Assembly (NCBI GenBank): GCA_963575745.1
Contig: CAUYUJ010020705.1
Coordinates: forward strand, 72,501 to 136,500
DNA length: 64,000 bases
Source: Prorocentrum cordatum
Taxonomy: Eukaryota > Sar > Dinophyceae > Prorocentrales > Prorocentraceae
Reading direction: 5' to 3'
The notes under the pieces were generated by a model. That model ran no database searches. It worked only from the letters and a program-made list of their open reading frames with translations, and had not been told where the DNA came from. Position numbers and translations under genes: made by a program. The stretch's first letter is position 1. Every line of letters starts with the position of its first letter. This document shows, piece after piece, positions 45,440 through 55,560 of the stretch.

Positions 45440-45570
45440 AGGGCCCAAGATGCCCCGAAGACTGCACTGGGAGGCTCCGAAGGGAGCCTCAAGAGCCCAG
45501 GACGGCCCAGGATGGCCCCAGGACGCCCAAAAATAAGCACAAGACGGCCGCAGAGGCGGAAGAAGCGCGC
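45440..45570. repeat. Degenerate CCCAAGANGGCC repeat, short
   Basis: Small patch of the CCCAAGA/AGGACGGCC texture also seen at 18070-18525. Confidence 0.6.
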
Positions 45571-45784
45571 ACATACGCCAAGGCCTTCAATTCAATTCTG
45601 GATTTGACATGAGAGCTCCCAGCACCTCACGTTTGCACAGCGCTGCTCGTCAGAATCGTCAGACTGAGAGCATGCCGTTTGAGATAGTAGACAGCCGCAA
45701 GGCAATTCACACGAGACGCCCTGCCAGGGCCAAACAACAAGGGGCTCGAGAAAGCAAATCACAAAGATGGAGCAGAAGAGACCA

Positions 45785-45859
45785 TCACTTCGCCGCATCC
45801 TCGTTCAGCGTGGGTACCTCATCATTGGAGTGTTTCTCGGCCGTGCCGTCCTCGGGCGC
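45785..45859 (-). CDS. APEDG-type exon-like block, copy at 45.8 kb
   Basis: 25 codons on the minus strand: APEDGTAEKHSND, then VPTLNEDAAK. Read through it meets TGA at once, but GTGATG at that point is a good GT donor: 45745-45788 is a 44-nt pyrimidine-rich segment ending CTCGAG. Behind it, PLVVWPWQGVS and CELPCGCLL in one frame match the block behind the 34.6-kb copy. The immediate stop on read-through supports splicing here. Function unknown. Confidence 0.6.
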   Translation of the reverse strand, partial: APEDGTAEKHSNDEVPTLNEDAAK

Positions 45860-47454
45860 CGACTCCTCAAGCCAACGACGAACAATGCATCAGAACGCGG
45901 GCACGGTTGTCCAGCTTCTCGCTGGCACAAGCTATACGCCCAGCTCGACATCCGCTCCGCACATCTTGACTACATACCCGCTGGCGCCAACTGCGCACAC
46001 AATTGCGCACACACGCAGATATGTGTACCTCACCGGCTAGCCGTAAACATTCCAGTGTTCACGCCACACACCATGCAGTCTACTGATGATCTGGGAACCC
46101 CCTGACGCGCGAAGGAGCTGTACACCCTGCGAGATGCTTAAGAAATCATGGGTTAAGAAATTCATAGTCTCAGAACTTGAGTAAAAACCCAAAATTTCCA
46201 CTCAAATCTTAGGATTTACATTGAAACATTAAGAATAATCAAGACCCTGGCCAAAAAAATAGGTTTTCTTAAGCATCGCCTAAGGTGTAGCTGTTTGTGG
46301 AGCTCTGCGACTCACGACGGCCTGCCTCCCAAGCGAGACAGCCGCCTGCCTCCCGCGACGGCCTCTTGAGCACTCAGGCAGCAACATGTGAGCCCCACCC
46401 ATACCGGCCACAGATTTGGACGAACAGAGATTCACCAACAAGGCACCGCTTCGCTCGCGCCCTCTCGCCATTCCGGCACCACCACGGAGGGGGGCCTTCT
46501 CCTTCTCACTTCCCCCCCTGAACTTGGTTGGATGTTGGGTCGTAACTCGGCTCTCTGGTGGCCGTTCGGGACGATGCGGGCACACCCGGAACGCTTGCAG
46601 CAAGGCGCAGCCGCTGGAACGCATCCCGAGGGCGGAAAGCCGCCAGGAAACCACGAAAACGTCCGAAAACCTCGAACCCGAAATTACAACCCCCCCCTCG
46701 CTCGCCGCCGAAGTCCATGGATCGGATCTGGTGGAGACGGGCGTCGAATCGGGCCGCAGCAGCACTCCCTCGGCATCGACCCGGAGCGGCCATGCCAGGC
46801 TGCACAAACAGCGCCATGCAGGCATCGGGCCGCGCTGGGAGCGTCGGAGCATGGGAATCGGACCGCACCGAAGCCGACACCTTTTCCGGATGGATCGGAT
46901 CGAAGCGGGCCCCGAAGAGGGCGATCGCCGGTCGTCGACAGGCTGCACTTCGCCACTGAGCACTGCCTGGCGCCGAGGCGCTCGTCGAGCACTCGAGCGA
47001 CACGCCGCCGCGCCGCGTCGCTGCTGAGTGAGATCGCCCCACAAGCGGAGCCCATTTGGAGACTCCGGCTGGCCGCAGAGGAGCGTGCGCGCTCGCTGGC
47101 GTTTGGGACTCGGAGAGCGAGCGCGTGGGCGATCACGCCTGCGGCGAAGTGGGCACGGCGCGGCCCGAATTCCAAGGGTCGGCCGAGGAGCTGCTCAGGG
47201 AAAGCAAATGCTGGGGCAGCGCACGGTCGAAAAGGCCAGTGGCGGCGGTTGGCGGCGCGCAGATTGATCAGGATTTCTGCAGGTTGGCGGCGCGCAAAAG
47301 CTCGAGGGAGGAGGGAACAGACAATACAGACTACAAAACTTCCCCAAAATGCATTCTGAGCCTTCTCCGACCCCCCCCCCCAAAAAAAAGAAGGCTCCTC
47401 AAAAGGCCAGAGGGCTTCTCGGAAGCCCCGCCAGTCTTCTGAGAAGGCCTGCCC
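45860..47454. other. Complex sequence, no settled gene
   Basis: 46120-46270 is AT-rich. 46280-47340 is GC-rich with long overlapping frames on both strands (254 and 323 codons); composition is Arg/Ser/Pro-rich in all of them and none has a recognisable domain. Confidence 0.4.
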
Positions 47455-47695
47455 CTCCTCCTCCTCCCTCCTCCTCCTCCTCCTCCTCCTCCTCCTTCCT
47501 CCTCCTCCTCCTCCTCCTCCTCCTCCTCCTCCTCTCTCCTCCTCCTCTCCTCCTCCTCCTCCTCTCCTCCCTCCTCCTCCCCTCCTCCTCCTCCTCCTCC
47601 TCCTCCTCCTCCTCCTCCTCCTCCTCCTCCTCCTTCCTCCTCCTCCTCCTCCTCCTCCTCCTCCTCCTCCTCCTCCTCCTCCTCCCTCCCCCTCC
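47455..47695. repeat. (CTC)n microsatellite
   Basis: CTC array of about 240 bases with scattered single-base changes. Confidence 0.97.
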
Positions 47696-48203
47696 CCGAA
47701 GAGGGCCTCCGAGGCCATGGTCGGGGCCGTGGCGTCTCCGCATCGCCCCGCGCCCTGTGGGCGGGGCGGGGCGATTGCCCCCAGAACCCCCCCAGTCACT
47801 ATCCGAACTACGACCCGAGCAGGGGCAGCAGCACATCCCTCGAGAGCATGCGACCCTCAGCTGGGACAGACGGGCCATCCCTCAGGGTACCCTTCCCCAG
47901 GACGCACGAGAGCATGCAGCAGCCAAGCGCGAAGAACACGAGTGTGCCCTCCCAAGACCGACCTCGATCTCACAGCGGAGGCCGGTCCACAAGAAACCTT
48001 CCACAAGAAACCCGACCCTGAGACCCCAGGACGTCCATCGACTTTTGGTGTGGGAATGTCACGCTTTCCACAGCAAAACCATCGAAACCCAAGGAACCCG
48101 GGTCTCCACTGCACGACAACCAACTGCGAAGAACATCAGGGCGCCCTCCCCGAACCCACTTCGATCCTACCTCTCGGCCCGACGGTACCTCGCCACACTC
48201 GTG
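47696..48203. other. Unique sequence with a partial duplication
   Basis: AGAACACGAGTGTGCCCTCC (about 47933) and AGAACATCAGGGCGCCCTCC (about 48130), each followed by a CC(G/A)ACC(T/C) CGATC-like sequence, are a ~200-bp spaced duplication. The second directly precedes the TIR element, as at 23305. Confidence 0.5.
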
Positions 48204-48362
48204 TGTTGCTAGAAGTGCCCCTGGCCCACAGGTGCCCCCGGCTTTTCGCTCCGTTTTGGAGCCCCTGGGGCCCCCTGGGCCTCGCGAGGGGTGCCCTGGA
48301 GGCCGCCCGGGGCACCCCGAGAACCCTGGGGGGACCCTGGGCCAGGGGCACCTCCAGCAACA
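48204..48362. mobile_element. Short TIR element, copy 2
   Basis: 159 bp with 25-bp inverted ends matching at 23 positions (left TGTTGCTAGAAGTGCCCC.., right GGGGCACCTCCAGCAACA). The GC-rich interior is partly self-complementary (GGGGCACC / GGTGCCCC), so the whole can fold back. Related to 23525-23677. Non-coding MITE-like element. Confidence 0.72.
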
Positions 48363-48547
48363 CCCGCCACACCGCAATCACCAGACTCCCCTCGTCTGCC
48401 TCCCGGAGGGCACCGAGCGCACGCCTGCCCACCGATCCTGGTCCAGGCCGACCATGGGCCCGGGATCGGTGCGCACGCCTGCATGGGGGGGGGCCTGGCC
48501 AGGATCGGTGAAGGTATGTGGTGAATCGGTCGTTGGACAATGATGAA

Positions 48548-48712
48548 GGGGCCCAGGGACACACAAATAAATACGACACACGGATCCCAGGATTCGGCAT
48601 ATATTCATATATTTTCTGGACTTTCGTCTTCCCCCCCACTTCCCACATTTTCCCGTCTTTACCTGGGAGTCGACGAATAATTGTATCTGTGTGTTTTCCC
48701 CTCCTGCAAGGG
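48548..48712. repeat. Dispersed ~165-bp repeat, copy 1
   Basis: GGGACACACAAATAAATACG, ATTTTCTGGACTTTCGTCTTC, GAGTCGACGAATAATTGTAT-like and TGTGTGTTTTCCCCTCCTG segments recur in the same order at 49928-50092. Confidence 0.8.
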
Positions 48713-49248
48713 CGGCAGGTTCGCAGGGCGTCAGGAATGGTAAGAGAGGAGCTAGGCGAGGGCGTCCCAAGAGGGAGGCCAGAAGCGCATGGATGTGGCC
48801 AGGGAGGGGGTCCCTAGAGGCCAAGGAAAGAACGAGAGCATCCAAACCCTGAGTCGCCAGACTTCGACCCTCCCGGAGGGAGGGGGTGGCATGGAGGCGC
48901 AGGAGGAGGTAGCACACGATTGGATTGGCCAATGTCTTGAGGTCTGGCTTGCCCTGCCGATTCCAGGTCGCATGTGGAAGCTTCGGTGCAAACCGTTGCC
49001 CCCCAGCAGCCGTCCAGAATCCTATCTAAGCGCAGGAGGAAGAAAGAGGAGGGAGATGAAAGAGATGGAATGAGGGAGGAAGAGGAGGAGGACGAGGAAG
49101 CGGGAGAAGGGAGGAAGGAGGACAACTCCACCCTCTTTGTTTCTTTCCCTTGATCTCTACTCGCCTCCTTCATCACAGCACGGAAAGCACAAGCGATGCT
49201 ACACCCAGTGAACAAAGATGACTGAACACACAAAGCGCGCCCACTGCT
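48713..49248. other. Unique sequence with purine-rich patch
   Basis: 49060-49120 is a GGA/GAGGAA tract. The rest is complex and anonymous. Confidence 0.4.
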
Positions 49249-49287
49249 CTTCGAGTGCGAGGACGAACGAAACAAACACTCAATGGG

Positions 49288-49383
49288 CTTCGCCGCGTCC
49301 TTCTCCCCAGCAGACTTCGCAGCATCGTCATCCTCAGGGGGGTTCGCGTCTTCAGGCGGGTTCGCGTCCACGTCCTCGGGCCG
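49288..49383 (-). CDS. APEDG-type exon-like block, copy at 49.3 kb
   Basis: The longest and most altered copy. It reads RPEDVDANPPED, ANPPEDDDAAKSAGE, KDAAK, with an internal triplication of a PED unit. It ends GCGGCGAA like the others; 49249-49288 is a 40-nt segment starting GCCC and ending GAAG. Upstream in the same frame is MLTEWLCTLVKQGVIHREFHH (split: MLTEWLCTLV, KQGVIHREFHHRI), which looks protein-like and may belong to the same exon or be read-through. Function unknown. Confidence 0.5.
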
Positions 49384-49927
49384 AATTCTATGGTGGAACT
49401 CTCTGTGGATTACGCCCTGCTTGACCAGAGTGCACAACCATTCGGTCAACATTGCGCTTCCTCGGACGCTTTCCAAAACTCCCAGTGGGCACTCATTAGA
49501 TCATCTTTCCGTGTAGACACGTCACCATTTCTGACACTCTATGCTTGTACCTGTCGGGCAGTGGCAACCTGCCCGCTGCCCGCCGCACACTCTCTGTTGC
49601 AGCCTTGGTCCGAGCGACCCCCATCAAAGAGTAGCACTGAATCAAGGTGCAAGCTCCCACTGTGTGACAGAGATGCCTGGTATTGATGAGTGTTGCTGTT
49701 GTGTGTCCCTGCTGTGTGCTACTGGTGCCCATCATTGGGGCCTGAACCTGGTTTGCGCCCATTACTGGAACAGGAGATTCGTGTGCGTGTGTGTGTGTGC
49801 GCGTGTTGCTGGTGTCCGCGTGTTCTTTATGATGCTGGTGTCTGCTATTCGTAGGTGTCCTTGGTGTAGACGCCACCGATCACTGAGGCGGGCGCGACTT
49901 GGAGTGTCCTCAAGTGGATAGAACTCA
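49384..49927. other. Unique sequence with GT run
   Basis: Contains GTGTGTGTGTGTGCGCGTG at about 49787. Short frames only. Confidence 0.4.
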
Positions 49928-50092
49928 AGGGGCCCGAAGACACACAAACAAATACACACAAATAAAAGGATGCCCCATATTTTCCGATATTTTCTGGGCT
50001 TCTGTCTTCCCCCCAATTTCACATTTTTTCCCCATATTTTCTTGGGAATCGACGATTAATTGTGTCTGTGTGTTTTCTTCCCTCCTGAAAGC
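49928..50092. repeat. Dispersed ~165-bp repeat, copy 2
   Basis: Second copy of 48548-48712, same orientation, about 80 percent similar by eye. It ends with TGTGTGTTTTCTTCCCTCCTG. Confidence 0.8.
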
Positions 50093-50159
50093 TCTCCTGG
50101 GGCGCACCGCGTGCCCGCGCACTCCCGAGAGCCTTGCGGTGGAGCCCAGCGCGCCGCCC

Positions 50160-50720
50160 CACGACAGGCCGAGAGGGGCCCGAAGCGGCACCCAAGACGG
50201 TCCAAGATGGCCGGGGAGCGCTGCCAGATACCCGCAATGGCCCCAAGAGGGCCCAAGATGCACCTAAGATGGCCCAAGGGAGCCAGAATAGCCCCCCAAA
50301 GAGGGCCCCGGGAAGCCAAGAGCACTGATCCCCCACAGGTTTCGAAAAAAAGGACTCCAACATTCTCGCCTTTTCGAACCCCCGACGCTCCAAGGCAACC
50401 CAGAAAGCCCCCGGGAATGCCCCAAGACGGCATAGGAAGAGGGCCCCCGCACGGCCCAAGAGGGCCCAAAGAAGGCCCAAGAGGACCGTAAGAGGCTCCC
50501 AAGAGACCAAGCAGGGCCCAAAGGAGGCCCCCGAAGACCGGGAGCACGAATCGGCACTTCAAGCAATCCGCCCCAAGATAATGCCCGAAACCGCGAGCAG
50601 GCCCCCAAGAGGCCCTCAAAACTTCATAGGGCCCCGCCGCAAGATCCCCCCAAAAGGCCTATGACAAGCCTCGAAGACACCCCAAAATCCTCTCAAAGAA
50701 GTTCCCGACAAGCCCGAGAT
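50160..50720. repeat. Degenerate CCCAAGANGGCC repeat
   Basis: CCCAAGACGGTCC/CCAAGATGGCC motifs with loose spacing, as inside the three end-defined elements, but without their conserved ends. Confidence 0.65.
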
Positions 50721-50854
50721 GCCCGCAGGCACCCAGGAAGCCTCTGACCTACAACTCACGCGCGCGCGGCTCAGGAATGGGGCGAAGGCCACTAGATGTT
50801 ACTGATATGCGTAATTGATGCATCCTCGCGGAGCCCTACTAGCGGCGGCGCGGC

Positions 50855-51260
50855 AGCGGTAAAGGGTGATGAATGCGGCGACGGCGATGCCATTGCACGG
50901 GCGGCGGTGCCAAGGGCCTTGCACGCAGGGCACCTGCCAGACCCAGGAACTCGACGCTCCAATGCGTCTGGGGGCGGATCCTTCTGGAACGGCCGAGTGC
51001 CTGAGCCCAAATGGCCAGAGACGCCGGGCAAGGGAGAGGACACGCTGTCGCGATGGCACACGGGGGCGCATCCTCGCAAAAAAACCTACCAGCGACGCGG
51101 CAGCTGTACAAGGGCGGCGATGGAAGTGGCGGCGACGCTCCTGTCATGGGCGGCGATGTATGGGGGCCCTGCACGCCGGGCGCGCGCCGCCCCCGGGATC
51201 TCGATGCCCCCCTCTGCGACGGGAGTGAGACACCAACGCAAACGCGGGGGAGATAAAAAA
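50855..51260 (+). CDS. Duplicated coding-like segment, unknown
   Basis: Two related plus-strand stretches about 240 bp apart give similar peptides in different frames. The first (50890-50960) has QGPCTQGTCQTQELDAPM; the second (51140-51235) has WGPCTPGARRPRDLDAPL. The shared GPCT..LDAP pattern suggests a duplicated protein-coding segment in GC-rich DNA. No family recognised, and the minus strand is also open, so this is tentative. Confidence 0.28.
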
Positions 51261-51875
51261 CCCGGAGACGAGGGGGGGGCGCCCAACCCCCCGGTCGCGG
51301 CGAGCATCGAAGGGCCCGACCGCCTTCGCACCCCTCTCCCTCCTGCCATCTCTTCTGCGACACCGCCACCGCCGATCGCCGCTCGCGCGCGCTCGGGGGG
51401 GGGGGGGGCAACCCCGCGCGTCCTCCAGAAGGGCCCCCGAGGTTGAGGCACCACCACCCCCGGGCCCCAGCCCCCCCCCCCGCAGAGGAAGGGCGGGGGA
51501 GGTAGGGGGCCCGCGCTGTGGAAGAGCCCATAGGGCCGCGCAACGAGCCCCCCTACGCGGGGGAGCCCCGCCCGGACGCGGTCCAGGGCGAACGGTCGAC
51601 GGCGCCTGAACGGGCATGTATTCCGAGCGGTCATTCGCTGCGACTGCAGCCCGCGGCGCCACGGCGGACGCGGCCCCCTGGGCCGCCCGCGGGCCGCCGC
51701 CCCCTCGCCAGCGCCTTCCCCTTTCAAGGGCGCCGCGGCAGCCGCTCCAGCTCCGCCCGCACGACGTCGTCCGAGACGCGCTGAACGGGGCCGCCGCCGC
51801 GGCCCAAGGCGCCCGCATCGCCCGCTGCCTCCGCGGCCGCGCCCAACTGCGAGAGCCCTGTCCGAGGCGGCCGCC
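51261..51875. other. Very GC-rich sequence, no gene recognised
   Basis: Includes a run of 13 G near 51400 and long frames on both strands with Pro/Arg/Ala composition. The sequence nearest 51875 may still belong to the minus-strand retroelement fossil. Confidence 0.4.
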
Positions 51876-52470
51876 CTCCCCTCGACGATCGACTCGTAGA
51901 GATCTCGACGCCTGCATCGTCTCGTCGAGCACGTGCACCTCGAGGTTCGCGGCCGCCCCGTGGATTCTCGGGGGCGCGGCGAAGTCCGTCGTCTCCGAGT
52001 TGCCGAGGTCGCCTGCCCCCTGTTTCTTCTCGCGCGGTGGCGGGCCCAGGCCCAGCGCCATCTCGCGTGGCCCGCGCCCCTCCGGCAGCTATATGAGGAG
52101 GACCGCCCACGGCCACTTGGTCGACATGGCCCTGGTCACTGCGTGGGCGCCCCCAGGGTTGTCCGCGAACCCCGCCATCTCGATTTCCGCCCTATGGCGG
52201 AAATCACCCGGCCTCGAGAACGGCCACACGCAGATAAGCGCGCCGAGAAGCTCCAGCGCCGCGACGACCCTGTCTGGGTTGTCTGCAACGCCCACTCCCA
52301 AAAAGGCCCCAGCGCACGCCAACCGGCTCCTCACGCGCTGCCATTCGGCGGCACTTCCCCGCCGCCCGTCCAACAGTGCGCCCCCATCCTCCTTCGCGCT
52401 CGAGCGGAAGTCTCCAGCGCTCTCGGTTCTGAACTTGCTGGGCGCCTCCAGACTCTGCCCACATGTCAGC
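51876..52470 (-). pseudogene. Retroelement RNase H/C-terminal pol fossil
   Basis: Minus-strand frame ending at 52089 reads FRSSAKEDGG, then DRVVAALELLGALICVWPF and GFADNPGGAHAVTRAMSTKW. This matches the order seen in a common dinoflagellate pol family: a FRxDAK start, AALELLA with the catalytic Glu, and a TDN motif followed by the MTTKFPL-like block. A shift of frame is needed after 52089 to continue with PPREKK, then DLGNSETTDFA and VHVLDETMQA, another known C-terminal pattern. A second shift follows near 51900. The usual Trp/Asp residues are partly lost, so this is a dead copy. Assignment is by remembered pattern. Confidence 0.65.
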
Positions 52471-53356
52471 GCTTGCCGATCCCCGCCAGCGCGAGCCTGA
52501 CCACCCGCGGCAGAGAGACCCCCCCTCCGCCTGCCCTCGCGACGCTGGCGACCCAGGAGCACGCAGGCTCCGGGAGTGGCCTTTCCCAGACGAGGACAGT
52601 CGCCGCCGAACCCAAGCGCCGCGAGCCCGCCGCCACCTCGCCCGCGCGGACGACGCCGCGCACGACTGCCCCCCAGCGCCAGGCCGCCCTCGCCCCCGAG
52701 AGGCCCACGGCACAAGTGTCGCAGCCGCCGCAGAGTCGGACCCAGGCCCAGCCCACCCCGAAGCCGCCCCGCGCCCTGGCCCCCCGAAACGGGCAGACGC
52801 CGAGTAGGACGGACATAAAGAGCGCCGCCAATCACCCGCGACACCCCGCTCCGATCGCCCACGGGCCATCGGCGCAGGTGAACTGTTCCATTGGCCGATC
52901 GCTTCCCAGCCATTGAAGGGTCGCCCGTCGTCCGGCCCCGAGCCGCCCGGTTAGGATGTTTGGTAAAACTAATGGATCTCCCCGTTTCCAGGACTGGCGC
53001 GGGCTGTCTCCTGCGGTCCCCTCGCTCCTGCCCTTGCCCTCTTGCTTGCCCTCTCTCGCTCCTTCTCTCTCACCGCCGCTCGGCGGCTCAAGCCTTCCCG
53101 AAGGCCAAGCTGGGGGTCGACCTCAGTTGGCCTAAGGCTGGGCCCCGGGACCGGGGCGGAAGACTTTCGGGACCTGGGACCGGGCCCGAAAGGGGGCGCC
53201 CGCGGCCGCATGGAGCCGCGCCTGGCGCCGCGCGGCTGAGGGGCGGCGGCGCCGCCGCCCGAGGGCGCGCAGCTGCGCAGCGGCGGAGGGCCCGGGCGCC
53301 GAGCGGCGCCGGCTCACGCCAGCCGCGGAGCACCCGGGGGCGAAGGGGCGGCCGCC
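52471..53356. other. GC-rich sequence upstream of the plus-strand retroelement
   Basis: Probably holds the rest of the minus-strand fossil and the untranslated leader or long terminal repeat of the plus-strand element, but I found no repeat pair or primer-binding site to define either. Confidence 0.35.
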
Positions 53357-53832
53357 GTGGCACGGCAGCCGCCCGCCGCCGAGCGGGCGGCCAGGCGCGC
53401 GCCAGCGCCGGCGCCGGCTCATTGCCAGGCGAGGGCGGCGAAGCGCGTACGTGCGCCGGGGCCCGCCTGGAGGAGCTGCCCCGGGGCCCCGGCGCCGTCG
53501 TCCGCCGGCAGGCGCCGTGGCCGAGCTGCAGCTCTGCTCACGATCCTCGTGGTGATGGTGGAGGCGGCCGGCGCCGAGCTCACGCCTGGGCATGTGGCTC
53601 CCGCCCACGAGGCCGAGCACGCGTACTACGACGACGAGTCGAACGTGGACATGAAGGGGTTCTGGCTCGACGGGCCCATGGACTCCTCCTCGCCCGAGGA
53701 CGCACTGCCGGTCGAGGCTCACTCCACCAGCGGGCGCGCCGCCCCGGCGAGGGGCGCTGGAGGGGGGCCGCCGCGCGAGCGCTCCGCGCCGCCGGCTGAC
53801 CCACCTCCTCAGGGCCCGACCCCCCCCCCCCC
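53357..53832 (+). CDS. Retroelement segment A: N-terminal region with signal-like helix
   Basis: Frame 2 segment. After an Arg-rich leader it reads AALLTILVVMVEAAGAE, which looks like a signal peptide or anchor with a possible cut after AGA. An acidic stretch (HAYYDDESNVDMKGFWLDG) and a Pro-rich tail follow. The frame breaks at a 13-C run. The true start is uncertain; ATG at 53555 inside the hydrophobic stretch would remove most of it. Confidence 0.5.
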
Positions 53833-53868
53833 GACCCCTCCGACGGGGGCCCATCGTGCTGGATCAGG

Positions 53869-54566
53869 GGTTGGGGTCGTTTCGGCATCGGTTGGACAGA
53901 CATCGGCAACCGCACGCACTGGTTCGCCGAGGGGATGGGCGGGGGCACCTTCAGGGCTGTAGGGAGCTTCAGGTCTGCCTTCTCGACTCGCGAGGCAGGA
54001 GGCTGGCTGAGCTCCGACGGCGGCTGGGTGCTGTACATGGCCGACCAGGTGGGCCTCTACCTGTTCGGCTCCGCGTGGCCGCTGGTCGCCGGGCTCGCGG
54101 CGATCCTCTCCGGAACCGGCATGGTCGCGCTCCTGGCCCACAGCCTGAGGACGCTCTTCGCGCCCTGCAGCTGGGCAGCCTGGACATGCGGTTTGGTGCC
54201 GGCATGCTGCCCCTGCCCGAGGCGCAAGACGCCTGGCGAGGCTAAGCTTGACAAGCTGGTCCCGCCGGCGGCCCCGCCCCTCACCGACGCGGCGTGGCAC
54301 GGCCCAGCCGCGGGCGCGGACCCGACCACCGACTGGTACCGCAAAAACATCAAGGAGGGCAGGGGCTCCAAGCGCGGCCAGAACGACCTCCTGATCAGGG
54401 TCGACTACCGGGTCGCGCGACTCAAGCTCAACATGAAGTCCCCGGAGCGCATCAATCGCCAGGGATTGTGGGTTGAGTACGACTCCGTGAAGGGCGCGAG
54501 CGACAAGGGCTTTAGGCGCGAGCTGGAGCAGCGCGATCCGCGCTGGCTCCAGCTGTACCGGATGCA
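53869..54566 (+). CDS. Retroelement segment B: membrane-like region
   Basis: Frame 1 segment continuing A. It starts GWGRFGIGWTDIGNRTHWF and has a hydrophobic stretch at about 54049-54141 (VGLYLFGSAWPLVAGLAAIL continuing to MVALLAH), a Cys-rich CGLVPACCPC, then a basic, soluble region (TTDWYRKNIKEGRGSKRGQN; LIRVDYRVARLKLNMKSPER). It ends at a run of five G where the frame changes. No family recognised. Confidence 0.55.
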
Positions 54567-54567
54567 G

Positions 54568-55560
54568 GGGGCGCGAGAACGAGCTGCACTGCAAGGAGTA
54601 TGCCGCCCTCGACAACGAGGCTATCGTGGACCTCGGCGACTACTCGAAGTTCACGCCTTGCCGGATCTTCGTTTGGCTCTGGCGGTGGTTGGGCCTGGTC
54701 TACAAGCTGCTGCTGTACGTCCTCTCATGGCTTTCGCGCTGCGGGGCGTGCATCTCCCGCCGGCGACGCCGCCGTCACAGGACTGGCGATGCGGAGCCTG
54801 GTGCGCAGGGATCCGTGGCAAGGTTGCTTGACCAGGAGTCCGAGTCCGAGGTGGATATCGAGGATAACCCCTGCGAGGCGGTGAAGGTGGGGCTCATGAT
54901 CAAGGGCAAGATGCGCCCGCTGGCGCCTGAAGGCTGTCGCGACGCCGCCCGCGGCGAGCCGACCGTGCTGTTGGTGGAGGATGGCCGAGCTTCGGACCTC
55001 ACACCTCCCAGCGAGGGGAACGCGACAGCCTGCCTCTGCGAGCATCACAAGCAGATCTACATGGTCCTACGCTATGGCGAGAAGTGCTCCCAGGTGACGT
55101 GCTTCCGCGAGGCGGTGGGCATGGCCTCGGGGGTCCCGCTCTGCTTGCAGCACCTCGGCGGCGACGCCGCCAAAGCACTCTACGACACCCCCACAGGCGT
55201 CGGGTTCCTCGCGGGCCTGCGGCGTCGGACCCGGAGGAGCTCTGCCCCGCGGAGCCGCACGCCGGAGCGTGCCGCCGCTGCTCCGGCCCGGAGCCGCACT
55301 CCAGAGCGCTCCACTCCGGCGGTCTCTGCCCCAGAGGCACCCGCCAGCCCAGGCGACCCTGTCCCCGCGCCTGCTGGGCCACCGAGCGTGCGATTCGAGG
55401 CGCCGCCGGTCCCAGAGTTCCCCAGGCCGCCCACGCCGCCGCCCATGCCGCTCGGGCGGCATTTCATCGTTCGGGCGAGGGTACAGTGGCCAGAAGGGGC
55501 GCAGTGGATGATTTTCAGGGGAAGGGCGGCCGACGCCGCCGCGGCCAGCGCAGTTGCTGA
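54568..55560 (+). CDS. Retroelement segment C: second hydrophobic region and Cys/His cluster
   Basis: Frame 2. ENELHCKEYAALDNEAIVDL leads to a very hydrophobic stretch at about 54656-54750 (CRIFVWLWRWLGLVYKLLLY and on to CGAC). A Cys/His cluster follows at 55031-55153, with CLCEHH, KCSQVTC and PLCLQH. That spacing suggests a zinc-binding module. The rest is Pro/Arg-rich with SRTPER repeats. A GTG at 54626 is not a start; the reading simply continues from segment B. Confidence 0.6.

Noticed and set aside
46280-47359. 254-codon minus and 323-codon plus frames
   Set aside because: Overlap each other, Arg/Ser/Pro-rich, no domain, no splice or start evidence.
51144-52061. 305-codon minus-strand frame as a full gene
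   Set aside because: Only its start (PPREKK..DETMQA) fits the RNase H family; the remainder is Arg/Gly-rich read-through.
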